Positions 56,098-64,000 of a stretch of 64,000 nt of DNA are shown here, in pieces. Made by a program: the position numbers and the translations under genes. The stretch's first letter is position 1. Every line of letters starts with the position of its first letter. A model generated the notes under the pieces. The model was not told the DNA's origin. It saw nothing but the letters and a program-made list of their open reading frames with translations, and did not search any database. The stretch comes from Brevundimonas sp. UBA4553 (GTDB lineage Bacteria; Pseudomonadota; Alphaproteobacteria; Caulobacterales; Caulobacteraceae): positions 62,001-126,000 of the forward strand of contig NZ_DGLD01000003.1 of assembly GCF_002387245.1 (NCBI RefSeq), in the 5' to 3' direction.

Positions 56098-57795
56098 ATG
56101 CTGACCACTCTCTCGATCCGTGACGTCGTGCTCGTCGACACCCTCGACCTAGAGGTCGGCAAGGGGCTGACTGTCTTGACCGGCGAAACCGGCGCGGGCA
56201 AGTCCATCATTCTCGACGCTCTGGGCTTGGCGCTCGGCGCGCGCAGCGACGCCGGACTGGTGCGGTCCGGCGCGAAGCAGGCCGTCGCCACCGCCGTCTT
56301 CACCGCCCCCGACGACGAAGCCCTGATCGAACTTCTGGCAGAGCGCGGCTTCGAGGTCGCGCCGGGCGAAGAGCTGATCCTGCGCCGTGTCGTCTCGGCT
56401 GACGGCCGCAGCCGCGCCTACATCAATGATCAACCGGCGGGCGTCACCGCCCTGCGCGAGATCGGCGCTCTGTTGGTCGAGGTGCATGGCCAGCACGAGA
56501 CGGTCGGCCTGCTGGACTGGAAGACCCACCGCGCTCTGCTGGACAACTACGGCGGTCTGCAGCCTCAACTGTCGGGCGTCGCGGCCGCCGCGGAGCGTTT
56601 GAAGGCGGCGCAGGCCCGTCTGGACGAACTGGAAGCCTCCGCCGCAGAAGCCGCCGCCAAGGCCGAGGAGATCGCCCTCAATCTGGCCGAGCTTGATGCC
56701 TTGGACCCTCAGCCCGACGAAGAAACGGAATTGGCGGGGGAGCGCGCCATCCTGGGCGCGTCAGAGAAGGCCGTGGCCGATCTGGCCGACGCCCGCAATC
56801 TGCTGGGCGGCGACAAGCTGAGCCAGCGTCTGGCTTCGGCCCTGCGCGCCGTCGAACACGCCCGCCAGCGGGCGGTGCAGGCGGGTGCGGAAGGCGACAA
56901 CCCTATCATCATCAAGCTGGGTCTGGCCGCAGAAGCCGTGGATCGCGCGTTGGTCGAAGCGACCGAGGCCGTGGCCGCCGTCGACGCCGCCGCCGACGCT
57001 TTTGATTTCGAGCCGGGCCGCCTGGACAAGGCGGAGGAGCGCCTGTTCAGCCTGCGCGCCGCCGCCCGCAAGCTGAACACCACGGTCGACGCCCTGCCGG
57101 CCTTGCGGGTGCGCCTGCGCGAACAACTGCGTCTGATCGAGGATGGGGCCGAGGCGCTGACCAATGCGCGGCGCGACGTGGCCGTGGCGATCGAGGCCTA
57201 TGACGTCGCCGCCATGCTGCTGACCTCGGCGCGCGAAGCGGCCGGCGATCGTCTGGTCGCCGCCGTCATGGGCGAACTGGGTCCGTTGAAGCTGGATCGC
57301 GCCCGCTTCCGTGTGACGCTGGAGCCGATCGAGAACCGGCGTGGACCTCTGGGCGTGGAGACCGTCCGCTTCGAGGTCGCCACCAACGCCGGCACCCCCT
57401 TCGGTCCGTTGGACACTGTGGCGTCAGGCGGTGAACTGGCCCGCTTCGCCCTGGCGATGAAGGCGGCCTTGGCCAGCCGCGAGGATCAGCGCCAGCCGGT
57501 CATGATCTTCGACGAGGTCGATCAGGGCGTCGGCGGCGCCGTGGCCGAGGCCGTCGGCGGCCGTCTGCAACGTCTGTCCAGCGGCGCACAGGTCCTAGTC
57601 GTCACCCACAGCCCACAGGTCGCCTCGCGCGGCCACGCCCACTGGAAGGTCTGCAAGGCCGACGTGGACGGACAAACCCGCACCTCCATCGACGTTCTGG
57701 AGCCGCATCCCCGTCAGGAAGAGATCGCCCGCATGCTGTCGGGCGCCGAGATCACCGACGAGGCGCGGGCGGCGGCGAGAGTGCTGATCGGGTAG
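56098..57795 (+). CDS. recN: DNA repair protein RecN
   Basis: The 565-aa SMC-like ATPase acts in double-strand-break repair. It starts MLTTLSIRDVVLVDTLDLEV with Walker A GETGAGKSIIL, has a central coiled-coil (about residues 165-370), a C-terminal signature SGGELARFALAMK and Walker B MIFDEVDQGVGG. ATG 56098 matches the family; a GTG 30 bp upstream would add an untypical leader. No LexA box (GTTC-N7-GTTC) was seen in the short upstream gap. Confidence 0.96.
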   Translation: MLTTLSIRDVVLVDTLDLEVGKGLTVLTGETGAGKSIILDALGLALGARSDAGLVRSGAKQAVATAVFTAPDDEALIELLAERGFEVAPGEELILRRVVSADGRSRAYINDQPAGVTALREIGALLVEVHGQHETVGLLDWKTHRALLDNYGGLQPQLSGVAAAAERLKAAQARLDELEASAAEAAAKAEEIALNLAELDALDPQPDEETELAGERAILGASEKAVADLADARNLLGGDKLSQRLASALRAVEHARQRAVQAGAEGDNPIIIKLGLAAEAVDRALVEATEAVAAVDAAADAFDFEPGRLDKAEERLFSLRAAARKLNTTVDALPALRVRLREQLRLIEDGAEALTNARRDVAVAIEAYDVAAMLLTSAREAAGDRLVAAVMGELGPLKLDRARFRVTLEPIENRRGPLGVETVRFEVATNAGTPFGPLDTVASGGELARFALAMKAALASREDQRQPVMIFDEVDQGVGGAVAEAVGGRLQRLSSGAQVLVVTHSPQVASRGHAHWKVCKADVDGQTRTSIDVLEPHPRQEEIARMLSGAEITDEARAAARVLIG

Positions 57796-57800
57796 AGCGC

Positions 57801-57979
57801 CTTCCTTCTCCCCTTGAGGGAGAAGGTGTCATGCACAGGCATGACGGATGAGGGGGGGCTGCGCCGCCCCCAGGAGTTTTTCGATCCGAGGGGGGGAAGT
57901 CGTCATCGGAACCGATGCGCTCACACCCCTCATCCGAGCGCCCGCGGCGCCGACCTTCCCCCTCAAGGGGAGAAGGAAG
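57801..57979. repeat. 179-bp MITE-like intergenic element with terminal inverted repeats
   Basis: CTTCCTTCTCCCCTTGAGGG (57801-57820) and its exact reverse complement (57960-57979) bound a 179-bp element filling the recN to DUF429-like gap. Internal dyads include GTCATGC/GGCATGAC-type arms (about 57828-57845) and CGGATGAGGGG with CCCCTCATCCG (about 57844 and 57929). It has no open reading frame of note. Such palindromic elements are common in alphaproteobacterial genomes. Confidence 0.75.
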
Positions 57980-57983
57980 AAGG

Positions 57984-58904
57984 TCATACCCCCAGGATCC
58001 AGCCTTCTTCGTTCTCGACCTGGGCGACCAAGGCTTCGTCAGCGGTCTTGGGCGGAGCGAACGCCTTTTGCAGGGTGCCGGCGTCGTCCATCTGGGCGAA
58101 GGCTTCAGCGGCGGTGCGGACCTGGGCCTGGGTCTTATATTCCTTGACGCCCTCGGCGCTGACCTGACGCTTGGCGTCGAACAGGGCGGGCCAGACCTCG
58201 ACCACGAGGGCCGACAGGGGCTCGACGTCCGCCTCGGTCAGTTCGCGCCAGCCGGTGTTGAACGGCCAGACAGCGGCCGAGGCGCCCAGCTTGTCCAGCA
58301 GGCGGCGCAGCATGGGCACGCCCAGCAGGGTCAGGCCGCCGACGGCGCCTGCGCCGTGCATCTGCCAGACGCTCTTGGGCGGCAGCTTGTCCTTGCGCGC
58401 GGCCAACTCGGTGGCGCGGAACTCGGGGATGTCGGCGCCGGCGCCTTCGGGCGGCTTGGTGGTGGTCAGCCAGCGCTGCGCCTGGCTGGCGGGCGCGCCC
58501 CAGAAGGGCCAGGGCTGATCCGTCATCAGCCGGTTCATCTTGGCCGCGACCTGATAGCGGTTGTTGGTGTTGTCCGCCTTGTCGACGATATTGGCGGCCA
58601 GGAACTTGCCCATGGCCTCCCACGGGCGGCCGTCCAGCTTGAGCCGCTCAGCCGTTCCGGCGGGGAAGCCGAAGTCGAAGTCGAAACCGATCAGGACGCG
58701 GTCGCCGCGCTTGCGGTGTTCGGCCAGCAGATCGGCGATCAGGGCTTCGCCCTCGGCGCGCGCGGCGACGTTGTGGGTCTCGGTGTAGAGGCGGAAGCGC
58801 ACGTCTCGCTTGGCGACGCCGACCCACAGGGTCTGCTCGCCCAGCTTCTTGCCCTCGGCGGCGGTCCAGTCGGCGATGATGTAGGCGTCGAAGAGACGGG
58901 CCAC
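57984..58904 (-). CDS. DUF429-like protein of unknown function
   Basis: The 306-aa protein begins MARLFDAYIIADWTAAEGKK, with an acidic residue in IIADW and a second in IGFDFDFGFP, a layout that suggests an RNase H-like fold of the DUF429 type. Other conserved-looking segments are WPFWGAPASQAQRWL and AVWPFNTGWREL. No catalytic role can be assigned. Similar proteins are sometimes labelled as cobalamin-related without experimental basis. No operon partner; a MITE-like element lies directly downstream. Confidence 0.7.
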   Translation of the reverse strand: MARLFDAYIIADWTAAEGKKLGEQTLWVGVAKRDVRFRLYTETHNVAARAEGEALIADLLAEHRKRGDRVLIGFDFDFGFPAGTAERLKLDGRPWEAMGKFLAANIVDKADNTNNRYQVAAKMNRLMTDQPWPFWGAPASQAQRWLTTTKPPEGAGADIPEFRATELAARKDKLPPKSVWQMHGAGAVGGLTLLGVPMLRRLLDKLGASAAVWPFNTGWRELTEADVEPLSALVVEVWPALFDAKRQVSAEGVKEYKTQAQVRTAAEAFAQMDDAGTLQKAFAPPKTADEALVAQVENEEGWILGV

Positions 58905-58977
58905 GGCGGGCTCCTGAAAACACAGTAAACAGTAGAGGCGGCGTTCTAGCCTCCCGCAACGGAGGCGGGAAGGGCGA

Positions 58978-59493
58978 TCAGCGCTTCATCAGAGCTTCGA
59001 CGTGCGACAACCAGCGGCGCCCCAGCCGCAGCGCCTCTGTCGGCGAGCCGGTGGAGGCCGGCAGGTCGGCGTTCCAGAGGGCCAGTTCGAACTCCGGATT
59101 GCGCGTGTCGCTGAACATCAGCCGCAGCACCACCTGTTCCGCCTCGGGCACGACCACGTCCAGATCCTTGCGCAGGGCGCCGCGACGCGCGCGGGCCACC
59201 ACATGGCCGTCGACAATGATCTCGCCGCCCTCGACCTCATCGAAGGCGTAGACCAGCCCCTGGGCGCCGCGCTTCCACAGCACCACAACCTGACCCCCGT
59301 CGAAATCCAACCCTGCGGCGCGGCCCTCGGCGGGCGACAGGGCCTCGGTGTCGGCCTTGGCGCCCAAAGACTTGAGCAGGGCCCGCTTCAGTCGCCGTTC
59401 CGGCTCCATCCACCATGACAGCATCAGAGCGCCCGTCGTCAGGAAGGCGGCGGTCAGGGCGATCAGCAGGATGACCCTGAACGTCTCGCCCAT
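58978..59493 (-). CDS. Membrane-anchored protein of unknown function
   Basis: The 171-aa protein has one N-terminal membrane segment (VILLIALTAAFLTTGALMLSWW) and a soluble domain of about 135 residues rich in beta-like segments (LDFDGGQVVVLWKRG, DEVEGGEIIVDGHVVARARRG). I do not recognise the family. The start lies 3 bp after the xthA stop codon, so the two are probably co-transcribed. Confidence 0.72.
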   Translation of the reverse strand: MGETFRVILLIALTAAFLTTGALMLSWWMEPERRLKRALLKSLGAKADTEALSPAEGRAAGLDFDGGQVVVLWKRGAQGLVYAFDEVEGGEIIVDGHVVARARRGALRKDLDVVVPEAEQVVLRLMFSDTRNPEFELALWNADLPASTGSPTEALRLGRRWLSHVEALMKR

Positions 59494-59496
59494 GGG

Positions 59497-60282
59497 TCAG
59501 GCGTCCAGATCGAGGTCGACCACCACGGGGACGTGGTCGCTGGGCTTGTCCATGTCGCGGGCGTCGCGATGTGTTTCGATGCCGCGGAACCGGTCCGTCG
59601 CCTGGGGCGAGAGCAGGGCGTAGTCGATGCGGATGCCGTTGTTCCGTTGCCAGGCACCCGCCTGATAGTCCCAGAAGGTGTAGGTCCCCTTGGGCTCGCC
59701 GCCCAAATCATGGGCGTCCGAAAGACCCAGCCACTTCATCGCGTTCAGGGCGGCCCGGGTTTCCGGCTGGAACAGGGCGTCGTTGACCCAGTCCTCGGGT
59801 TTGGCCGCGTCATCGGGCGTCAGGATGCAGTTGTAATCGCCGCATAGCGCCAGCGGCTCTTCGTAGGTCAGAAGTTCCTTGGCGCGGTCGTGCAGACGCT
59901 GGAACCAGGCCAGCTTGTAGGGAAATTTCTCTGTGCCCAGGGGGTTCCCATTGGGCAGGTAGATGGAGGCCACGCGTACCGGAATCGGAGCCTCGATCAC
60001 GGCCTCCAGATACCTTGCCTGTTCGTCGCCGTCGTCGCCGGGCAGACCGCGCTGGATGTCGGAAAGCGGGAACTTCGACAGGATGGCGACGCCGTTATAG
60101 GTCTTCTGGCCGTGGGTCTCGACGTTGTAGCCCAGGCTCTCGAAGGCCTCGCGCGGGAATTTCTCGTCCACGCATTTGATTTCCTGGAAGCAGACGACGT
60201 CGGGATTGGCCGATTCCAGCCAGGCCAGCACGGTGGGCAGGCGTGCGTTGACCGAGTTCACGTTCCAGGTGGCGATGCGCAT
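59497..60282 (-). CDS. xthA: Exodeoxyribonuclease III
   Basis: The 261-aa enzyme is an AP endonuclease/3'-5' exonuclease of base-excision repair. It starts MRIATWNVNSVNARLPTVL, has the metal-binding Glu in CFQEIKC, SIYLPNGNP, GDYNCILTPDD and RIDYALLSP, and ends with SDHVPVVVDLDL, in which Asp-His complete the active site. ATG 60282 gives the family start. It is followed by the small membrane-protein gene. Confidence 0.95.
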   Translation of the reverse strand: MRIATWNVNSVNARLPTVLAWLESANPDVVCFQEIKCVDEKFPREAFESLGYNVETHGQKTYNGVAILSKFPLSDIQRGLPGDDGDEQARYLEAVIEAPIPVRVASIYLPNGNPLGTEKFPYKLAWFQRLHDRAKELLTYEEPLALCGDYNCILTPDDAAKPEDWVNDALFQPETRAALNAMKWLGLSDAHDLGGEPKGTYTFWDYQAGAWQRNNGIRIDYALLSPQATDRFRGIETHRDARDMDKPSDHVPVVVDLDLDA

Positions 60283-60330
60283 AAGGTCAAGGCTAAGGCG
60301 AGCCGCGTTCACCGTGAAGGGGGCACCGAA

Positions 60331-60362
60331 AACAAAGACGCCGCCGGATTGCTCCGGCGGCG
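60331..60362 (-). terminator. Intrinsic terminator of the cysteine-repeat protein gene
   Basis: CGCCGCCGGA (60339-60348) and TCCGGCGGCG (60353-60362) form a 10-bp stem with loop TTGC. On the minus strand it leads into TCTTTGTTTT. Confidence 0.8.
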
Positions 60363-60389
60363 CTTCGCTTCTGGACGGTCGAGCGTCGT

Positions 60390-61370
60390 TTAGGCTTGAG
60401 GCGTCGCAGCCGGAGCCGGAGCCGTCGTCGTCAGCTTGCAGCCGCCGCCGATCTGTTGGGCCGTGGCGCAGGGGTAGACCTGCTGGACGGCATGCTCGGC
60501 ATTCTGGCGAATGATGAAGCCTTCAGCCCCGGCGCAAGTCATCTCGATGAAGCGGCCGTTGGCGTTCTGGCCCATCAGGCGGACCTGCTGAACGTCGCAG
60601 GCGGCGGCGTCCGAACCGGTCAGCCAGGATTTGACCGTCGCGGCCTGTTCGACAGGGGTGGTGAACTGGCAGGTGCTGTTCTGGCTGATCACCTGGATGC
60701 ACTCGGTCTTCTCCCAGCCCGAGGCGCCTTTTTCAATCCAGTAGCCGTCGACGCCAGCGCAGCCGATTTCGTAGACGACGGCGCCGTCGCCCGATTGACC
60801 GCGAACCTTGGCTTCATCCACCGTGCAGGGAACACCCGCCTGGGTCGCATAGGCCTTCAGGAAGCCCTGGATGTCCTGATTAGCGGGGAGGGTGCACGTC
60901 GGGCCGGTGGCGGCTGCAGGATCCGCTGCACGTGCAGTCTGGGCCTGGCCGTCGAGAACGATGCAATCGACGATTTGCGGCGGCGTTGAGGCGACGACGA
61001 TATAGCCGGGGGCAGCTGCGCAGCTGGCCTCGTAGATCTTCTGCTGTTCCGCGCTGACGCCGAGAAGCTTCGCTTCGGTTACGGTGCAGGTTGTCGAACT
61101 GCCGGCGAAGATCGTTTCAACTTCGGCCTTGATTACGGCCGGATCCACCTTGGCGGCTTCGGCCTGGGCGCGACGTCCGCGAACGCGGCTTGCATTCGTG
61201 TCGCGGGTCGACGCCACAGGGTTGGGATCGACGGAATTCCCTGGGGCGGGGCGGCCACCGTGCTCAGGATTGGAGGTCGAGCCTGCAGATTGGGCTATCG
61301 CCGCGTCCGACAACCCCATTGAGAACGCCATTGCACCTGCAAGGGCCAAGATCAGGCGGTGATTAAGCAT
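60390..61370 (-). CDS. Exported protein with three four-cysteine repeats
   Basis: From ATG 61370 the 326-aa protein has a signal peptide (LILALAGAMAFSMGLSDAAIAQ), a disordered Pro/Ser/Arg-rich stretch to about residue 75, and three repeats of about 75-85 residues. Each has four Cys: 95, 117, 136, 159; 182, 204, 224, 234; and 258, 279, 301, 311. The shared pattern is C-x-V-x-E-A-K-x-x-G, then a Y/F-E-x-x-C-A-x-x-x-G-Y/F segment and two more Cys. This implies two disulfides per repeat or metal binding. I do not recognise the family. It stands alone and is divergent from the MBL-fold gene. Confidence 0.75.
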   Translation of the reverse strand: MLNHRLILALAGAMAFSMGLSDAAIAQSAGSTSNPEHGGRPAPGNSVDPNPVASTRDTNASRVRGRRAQAEAAKVDPAVIKAEVETIFAGSSTTCTVTEAKLLGVSAEQQKIYEASCAAAPGYIVVASTPPQIVDCIVLDGQAQTARAADPAAATGPTCTLPANQDIQGFLKAYATQAGVPCTVDEAKVRGQSGDGAVVYEIGCAGVDGYWIEKGASGWEKTECIQVISQNSTCQFTTPVEQAATVKSWLTGSDAAACDVQQVRLMGQNANGRFIEMTCAGAEGFIIRQNAEHAVQQVYPCATAQQIGGGCKLTTTAPAPAATPQA

Positions 61371-61504
61371 CCAGATGCTCCGAAACGGCAGGAAATAGGC
61401 AAAAGCCATGAGCGGAGATTGTGGCGTGGTCAAGTGGAAGGATGGCGAACGGTTGGCATGGCGGGCGTTTGAGCTTAGGGGTAGGGTATTCAAAGGAGAC
61501 TGAC

Positions 61505-62581
61505 TTGGCGGATGGGGTGATGAGCGAGGATGTGGTCACCACCGCTCGCGGCCTGACCTATCCGTCCGGTCCGGCGCCGGAAGCCGGTCAGGCGGTCGAG
61601 GTTGCGCCGGGCATTCTCTGGCTGCGCCTGCCGCTGCCGCTGAGCCTGAACCACATCAACGTCTACGCCTTGGCGGATGGCGACGGCTGGACTCTGGTCG
61701 ACACCGGGTTGAGGACCGAGGCGTCCAGGGCCGGGTGGGAGGCCGCGCTGGCGGGGCCGTTGGGCGGCAAGCCGGTCAGGCGTGTGATCTGCACCCATAT
61801 GCATCCCGACCATATCGGCCTCGCGGGCTGGCTATGTGAGCGTTTCGATGCGCCGCTGCTGATGTCGCGACTGGAATACGTGACGGCGCGAATGCTGATC
61901 GCCGACGAAGGTCAGCCAGCCCCGGATTCCGGTGAGGTCTTCTATCGCGCAGCGGGCTGGAACGACGAGCAGGTCGCTCGCTGGCGCACGGGCTACGGCG
62001 GATTCGGCAAGGCGGTGGCGGCGATGCCTTCGGCCTACCTGCGTTTGTCGGATAACGATCTCGTTCGCATCGGTGAAGACGACTGGCGCGTGGTGATCGG
62101 CGAGGGGCATTCGCCGGAGCACGTCAGCCTGTGGCGTGAGAACGACGGCGTCTTTCTGGCGGGTGATCAGATCCTGCCTCGCATTTCCTCTAACGTGTCG
62201 GTCTGGCCGACGGAGCCGGAGGCGGATCCTCTGGGCGAGTGGCTACGCTCGTTGGAGGCCTTGAAGGCGCGTCTGCCCGGCGACCTGTTCATACTGCCGT
62301 CGCACGGCGAGCCTTTCTACGGCGTCACTACTCGGCTGGACGCGTTGATCCGCGGGCATGATGTGGCGCTGAAGCGACTGGAGCGGACGCTGAAGACGCC
62401 GTCGCGGGCTGTCGATGTCTTTTCGGCCCTGTTCGCGCGTCCGGTGGGCGACGAGGTGCTGAGCATGGCGACGGGCGAGGCGATCGCTCACCTGAACTAT
62501 CTGGCCCGCGAGGGGCGGGCCAGACGCAGCCGCGATGAGGCTGGTGTTGATTGGTGGACACTGACGGAGACGGCGCAATGA
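61505..62581 (+). CDS. MBL-fold metallo-hydrolase (glyoxalase II-like)
   Basis: The 358-aa protein carries the metallo-beta-lactamase signature HMHPDHIGLAGWL, with further metal ligands in GEGHSPEHVSLW, AGDQILP and LPSHGEPFYG. TTG 61505 is chosen because AAGGAG precedes it by 6 nt; ATG 61520 is the alternative and lacks such a site. The stop codon overlaps the next start (ATGA at 62578-62581), so it is coupled to an enoyl-CoA hydratase. A thioesterase-like or lactonase-like activity is possible in this context, but the substrate is unknown. Confidence 0.88.
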   Translation: MADGVMSEDVVTTARGLTYPSGPAPEAGQAVEVAPGILWLRLPLPLSLNHINVYALADGDGWTLVDTGLRTEASRAGWEAALAGPLGGKPVRRVICTHMHPDHIGLAGWLCERFDAPLLMSRLEYVTARMLIADEGQPAPDSGEVFYRAAGWNDEQVARWRTGYGGFGKAVAAMPSAYLRLSDNDLVRIGEDDWRVVIGEGHSPEHVSLWRENDGVFLAGDQILPRISSNVSVWPTEPEADPLGEWLRSLEALKARLPGDLFILPSHGEPFYGVTTRLDALIRGHDVALKRLERTLKTPSRAVDVFSALFARPVGDEVLSMATGEAIAHLNYLAREGRARRSRDEAGVDWWTLTETAQ

Positions 62582-63354
62582 GCGACCATATCAAGATCGA
62601 CCTGAACGGCGGCGTCCTGACCGTCGCTTTCAATCGCGCGGACAAGAAGAACGCCATCACGCAGGCCATGTACACGGCCTTGGCCGAGGCGACCGAGCAG
62701 GCCAGGCAGGATGACGCGGTGCGGGTAATCCTGTTCCGCAGCGAAGGCGACTCATTCTCGGCCGGCAACGACATCGCCGATTTCATCGCCCTGGGTTCGC
62801 AGAGCAGTGGCGATCTGGTCGAGATGGGGGTTTTCCGCTTCCTCAAGGCCCTGGCTGATCTGGACAAACCCGCCGTGGCTGCGGTGCGGGGGCGGGCGGT
62901 CGGCATCGGTCTGACCCTGCTGCTGCATTGCGACATGGTGGTGGTGGCCGAAGACGCCCTGTTGTCGGTCCCGTTCGTCAACCTGGCCCTGGCTCCTGAG
63001 GCGGCGTCGTCGCTGTTGCTGCCGGCGACCATCGGCCATCAACGGGCGTTTGAGCTGTTCGCCCTGGGCGAGGCCATCGACGGCAAGACGGCCCTGGCCT
63101 GGGGGCTGGCTAACCGCGCGGTCGCAGCCGATGAGGTCGAGGCGACGGCGCGCCTGCTGGCCGACAAGTTGGCGGCGCGGGCGCCCAATTCGATCCGCAA
63201 GACCAAGGCCCTGATGCGCGACGCCGAGACCCTGTGGTCCCTGATGCAGCGCGAGGCCCACGCCTTCGGTTCGCAGATGCGCAGCCCCGAGGCCATGGAG
63301 GCATTCATGGCCTTCAGCCAGAAACGCGCGCCGGATTTCACCAAGGCGGGCTGA
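62578..63354 (+). CDS. Enoyl-CoA hydratase/isomerase family protein
   Basis: The 258-aa crotonase-fold protein has NRADKKNAIT near the start, FSAGNDIADF, an oxyanion-hole region VRGRAVGIGLTLLLHCDMV and a third segment FVNLALAPEAASSLLLPATIG. The canonical second Glu of hydratases is not clearly in place (the position reads LAPEAASS), so isomerase or another crotonase activity is equally possible. It is translationally coupled to the MBL-fold gene. Confidence 0.9.
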   Translation: MSDHIKIDLNGGVLTVAFNRADKKNAITQAMYTALAEATEQARQDDAVRVILFRSEGDSFSAGNDIADFIALGSQSSGDLVEMGVFRFLKALADLDKPAVAAVRGRAVGIGLTLLLHCDMVVVAEDALLSVPFVNLALAPEAASSLLLPATIGHQRAFELFALGEAIDGKTALAWGLANRAVAADEVEATARLLADKLAARAPNSIRKTKALMRDAETLWSLMQREAHAFGSQMRSPEAMEAFMAFSQKRAPDFTKAG

Positions 63355-63405
63355 TTTCTCGCAAACGTGATTGATTCGAGGGGGCAAGGGGTCTAGGCGC
63401 CGCGC

Positions 63406-63915
63406 ATGAACGCCGTCGCCGCCCCCGTTTCTGTCGAGACCGCCACGCCCGTCCGCATCGTGCGGGAACGAGCGGGTGACGCTGTGGCCATCGACGCCCT
63501 GGTGCTGGCGGCATTTGGCCCCGGTCGTTTCGCCAAGACGGCGGAGCGCCTGCGTGAGGCCGCAGCCCTGGCGGCCGGCTTTTGCGCGTTTGAGGATGAG
63601 CGGTTGATCGGCTCGGTGCGGCTATGGTCGATCAAGGTCGGCGCGGCGCGCTCGGTCTTCCTTGGGCCCATCGCGGTGGACGCCGCCAGCCGTCGCGGGG
63701 GTCTGGGCGCGGACCTTGTGCAGGCCTGCATCGAAGAAGCGCGGGCCATGAAGCTGGACGGCGTGCTGCTGGTGGGCGATCCGCCCTACTTCTCACGGTT
63801 CGGTTTCGTGGACGCGCCTAACGCTGACCTGGCCGGACCGGTGGATCGTCGCCGGGTGATGTGGCTGCCGATCACCGACGTGGCCCCGGTCGGAGCGGTT
63901 CGCCCTGTCCTCTGA
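63406..63915 (+). CDS. GNAT-family N-acetyltransferase
   Basis: The 169-aa protein has the GNAT fold, with the acetyl-CoA loop in GPIAVDAASRRGGLGADLVQACIEEA and a final LLVGDPPYFSRFGF segment that resembles the YhbS-like group. The substrate is unknown. It lies 51 bp after the hydratase gene. Confidence 0.88.
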   Translation: MNAVAAPVSVETATPVRIVRERAGDAVAIDALVLAAFGPGRFAKTAERLREAAALAAGFCAFEDERLIGSVRLWSIKVGAARSVFLGPIAVDAASRRGGLGADLVQACIEEARAMKLDGVLLVGDPPYFSRFGFVDAPNADLAGPVDRRRVMWLPITDVAPVGAVRPVL

Positions 63916-63963
63916 GGGTGCTCCAAGCTTCCCTTGCCGGGCGACGCGCCCCATAGTTTGGAT

Positions 63964-64000
63964 ATGATGAACCCCGCGACACCGTCCGGCCTGTCCGGCG
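63964..64000 (+). CDS. Possible start of a further gene (3' truncated by the window)
   Basis: ATGATG at 63964 opens a frame (MMNPATPSGLSG) that runs to the window edge. No Shine-Dalgarno is clear. There is too little sequence to identify it. Confidence 0.3.
   Translation, partial: MMNPATPSGLSG

Overview
The window is about 64 kb of GC-rich chromosome from an alphaproteobacterium, most likely a member of the Caulobacteraceae such as Brevundimonas or a close relative. This is inferred from gene content and protein style: many TonB-dependent receptors, tandem exported M28 peptidases, a bamD-recN pair, an ScfR-type regulator beside pccB, and petABC in the compact alphaproteobacterial order. No rRNA, tRNA, CRISPR array, prophage, insertion sequence or plasmid backbone was found. 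About 89% of the window is coding, intergenic gaps are all under 300 bp, and the content is mainly core metabolism and envelope functions.

Region 1 (1-5.3 kb): the 3' part of an ABC permease/M1 aminopeptidase fusion, then a BlaI-type repressor translationally coupled to an M56 membrane peptidase whose usual periplasmic sensor is replaced by a Pro-rich segment and a long Ala/Arg/Gln helix. Two tandem cop-box-like palindromes precede the repressor.

Region 2 (5.3-17.4 kb): a propionyl-CoA/valine module. A LysR regulator is divergent from mmsA, which yields propionyl-CoA. An ScfR regulator is divergent from pccB-pccA-mutA-mutB-mce, which converts propionyl-CoA to succinyl-CoA. A near-perfect inverted pair of TTTGCAAA elements lies between scfR and pccB.

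Region 3 (17.4-34.4 kb): two TonB-dependent receptors (one with a His-rich loop and a Zur-like box), an MliC-DUF4232 lipoprotein, the kbl-tdh threonine operon (Tdh lacks the structural-zinc cysteines), rlmJ, a glutamine amidotransferase, a hybrid histidine kinase, hemF with an FNR/FixK-like box, a renal-type dipeptidase, an outer-membrane barrel protein and trmL.

Region 4 (34.4-43.8 kb): the cytochrome bc1 operon petABC, two exported M28 peptidases, a small lipoprotein whose start codon lies in the loop of a perfect 14-bp hairpin, metY and ychF.

Region 5 (43.8-51.4 kb): a probable copper-linked operon (DUF2946 protein, TonB-dependent receptor, PepSY membrane protein, PCu(A)C chaperone) divergent from two tandem DUF4139 proteins. 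The second carries an insert with a TonB-receptor-like EVVVTGRR motif and lower GC than its surroundings.

Region 6 (51.4-64 kb): pth, rplY, a Caulobacterales-type lipoprotein, prs, bamD, recN, a 179-bp MITE-like element with 20-bp perfect terminal inverted repeats, a DUF429-like protein, xthA, an exported protein of three four-cysteine repeats, an MBL-fold hydrolase coupled to an enoyl-CoA hydratase, and a GNAT acetyltransferase.

I saw no obvious new defence or mobile system. The most unusual signals are the re-engineered BlaR-like sensor with its operators, the three-repeat cysteine protein, the DUF4139 insert, the start-codon hairpin, and the Tdh without a structural zinc site.
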